Made by a program: the position numbers and the translations under genes. Below, piece by piece: positions 5,443-5,983 of a stretch of 5,983 nucleotides of DNA; positions within the stretch are counted from its first letter, which is position 1, and every line of letters starts with the position of its first letter. A model generated the notes under the pieces. That model was given only the letters and a program-made list of their open reading frames with translations. It did no database searches and was not told the DNA's origin. Source of the stretch: an uncultured Eubacteriales bacterium (GTDB lineage: Bacteria > Bacillota > Clostridia > Peptostreptococcales > Anaerovoracaceae); contig CACYBO010000194.1 in the NCBI GenBank assembly GCA_902772685.1, forward strand, positions 1-5,983, read 5' to 3'.

Positions 5443-5983
5443 GACCGTTATCGGCAGGTTCCAGCAGTGAAAGAGTTCCCGTGCTTCTGCTGTATTTCAG
5501 AATGTTATCTGACAGAACATCATCCGGGCTTACGATTATCTGATTCGCCTCACGAACTAAATGCTTCAGATGCAGCGGATCGCGCACTTGGCTTTCTCTG
5601 ATTATGATGAATTCGTGCAGAGAACTCGGTATGGCAAAATAATCTTCATCGAGTACATGCGCTATCATCGCCTGAGTTCCGGGATAAAAAAGAGCTGCCG
5701 CTCCAAATCGCTGTCTGTTCGTTGTCAGCACATAGCTGATTTCCTTCCCGTCTTCTTCCGCTGCTCCGTCGGTCAGTTCACTGGCTCCCCTGAGTGACGC
5801 AGCGTTGCTTCTCCAGGCATTCTCCAGTGCTGCATCAAAAATGGTCCCCATATCATAATTGTATTCCTCCGCCATGCTGTTTGTGATTACGGTGCTGAAG
5901 ACTCCTCCGTCTGACGCCTTGATCTGTATATCAGCAATCAGCGCATAGTCATTCCCCACATCTCTGTACGGTACGGTTTTGAG
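5414..5983 (-). CDS. DUF5688-family protein, unknown function, N-terminus outside the window
   Basis: The frame is open to the right edge, so 189 C-terminal residues are seen and the true start is beyond 5983; a GTG at 5959 is internal. The visible part resembles DUF5688 proteins of gut Clostridia by several features in order: VPYRDVGNDYALIADIQI near the edge (the family's region after its PHR motif), a helical stretch around the DMGTIFDAALENAW motif, YVLTTNRQRFGAAALFYPG, then AIPSSLHEFIII and a final VREAN...DDVLSDNILKYSR segment. The PSSxHE block is the most telling. No signal peptide, membrane helix or known catalytic motif can be seen in this part; the protein is acidic and looks soluble. 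Function is unknown. It is 10 bases upstream of truA and probably co-transcribed with it. I recognised the family from memory of its motifs, not from a search. Confidence 0.75.
   Translation of the reverse strand, partial: LKTVPYRDVGNDYALIADIQIKASDGGVFSTVITNSMAEEYNYDMGTIFDAALENAWRSNAASLRGASELTDGAAEEDGKEISYVLTTNRQRFGAAALFYPGTQAMIAHVLDEDYFAIPSSLHEFIIIRESQVRDPLHLKHLVREANQIIVSPDDVLSDNILKYSRSTGTLSLLEPADNGLVQNCENTV

Noticed and set aside
5957..5959. GTG at 5959 as the start of the DUF5688-like gene
   Set aside because: The frame stays open to the window edge and the residues before it (VPYRD) fit the family, so the gene continues outside.

Overview
The window is a tightly packed piece of a Bacillota chromosome, most likely class Clostridia. 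The evidence is the protein families (a DUF5688-type protein, an AtpI/AtpB/AtpE order, a short AtpB), strong AAGGAGG-type ribosome binding sites, TTGAAA/TATAAT promoters, GTG and TTG starts, and moderate GC. Every gene I can support is on the minus strand, so the window reads from right to left. I cannot name a genus from the sequence.

Right part (about 5983 down to 1602): a DUF5688-like protein of unknown function whose N-terminus lies outside the window; truA (tRNA pseudouridine synthase); a dCMP deaminase (ComEB type); a WecA/TagO-type polyprenyl-phosphate sugar-1-phosphate transferase; and a MATE-family efflux transporter. Gaps are 34 bases or less, or the genes overlap: the deaminase stop and the transferase TTG start share bases as TTGA, and the transporter starts inside the 3' end of the transferase gene. 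This looks like one transcription unit, with possible extra promoters just before truA and before the transporter gene.

Middle (1385-1601): a 217-base AT-rich gap. It holds a strong sigma-A-type promoter driving the genes to the left. I see no convincing terminator for the transporter gene.

Left part (1384 down to 1): the start of an F-type ATP synthase operon, with atpI, atpB (a subunit) and the first 20 codons of atpE (c subunit). The atpB ribosome binding site matches the 16S rRNA 3' end over 11 bases. The atpB-atpE gap can fold into two competing hairpins just ahead of a strong atpE ribosome binding site.

Together the genes serve core functions: tRNA modification, dUMP supply for thymidylate synthesis, lipid-linked sugar for envelope polymers, efflux, and ATP synthesis. 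A deaminase and a WecA-like gene upstream of the atp operon is, from general knowledge, a recurring clostridial arrangement; the transporter gene in between is the less usual element. I found no sign of a mobile element, CRISPR array, phage genes, RNA gene or a clearly new system. The points worth a second look concern gene expression signals, one substitution in AtpB, and the unknown DUF5688-like gene.
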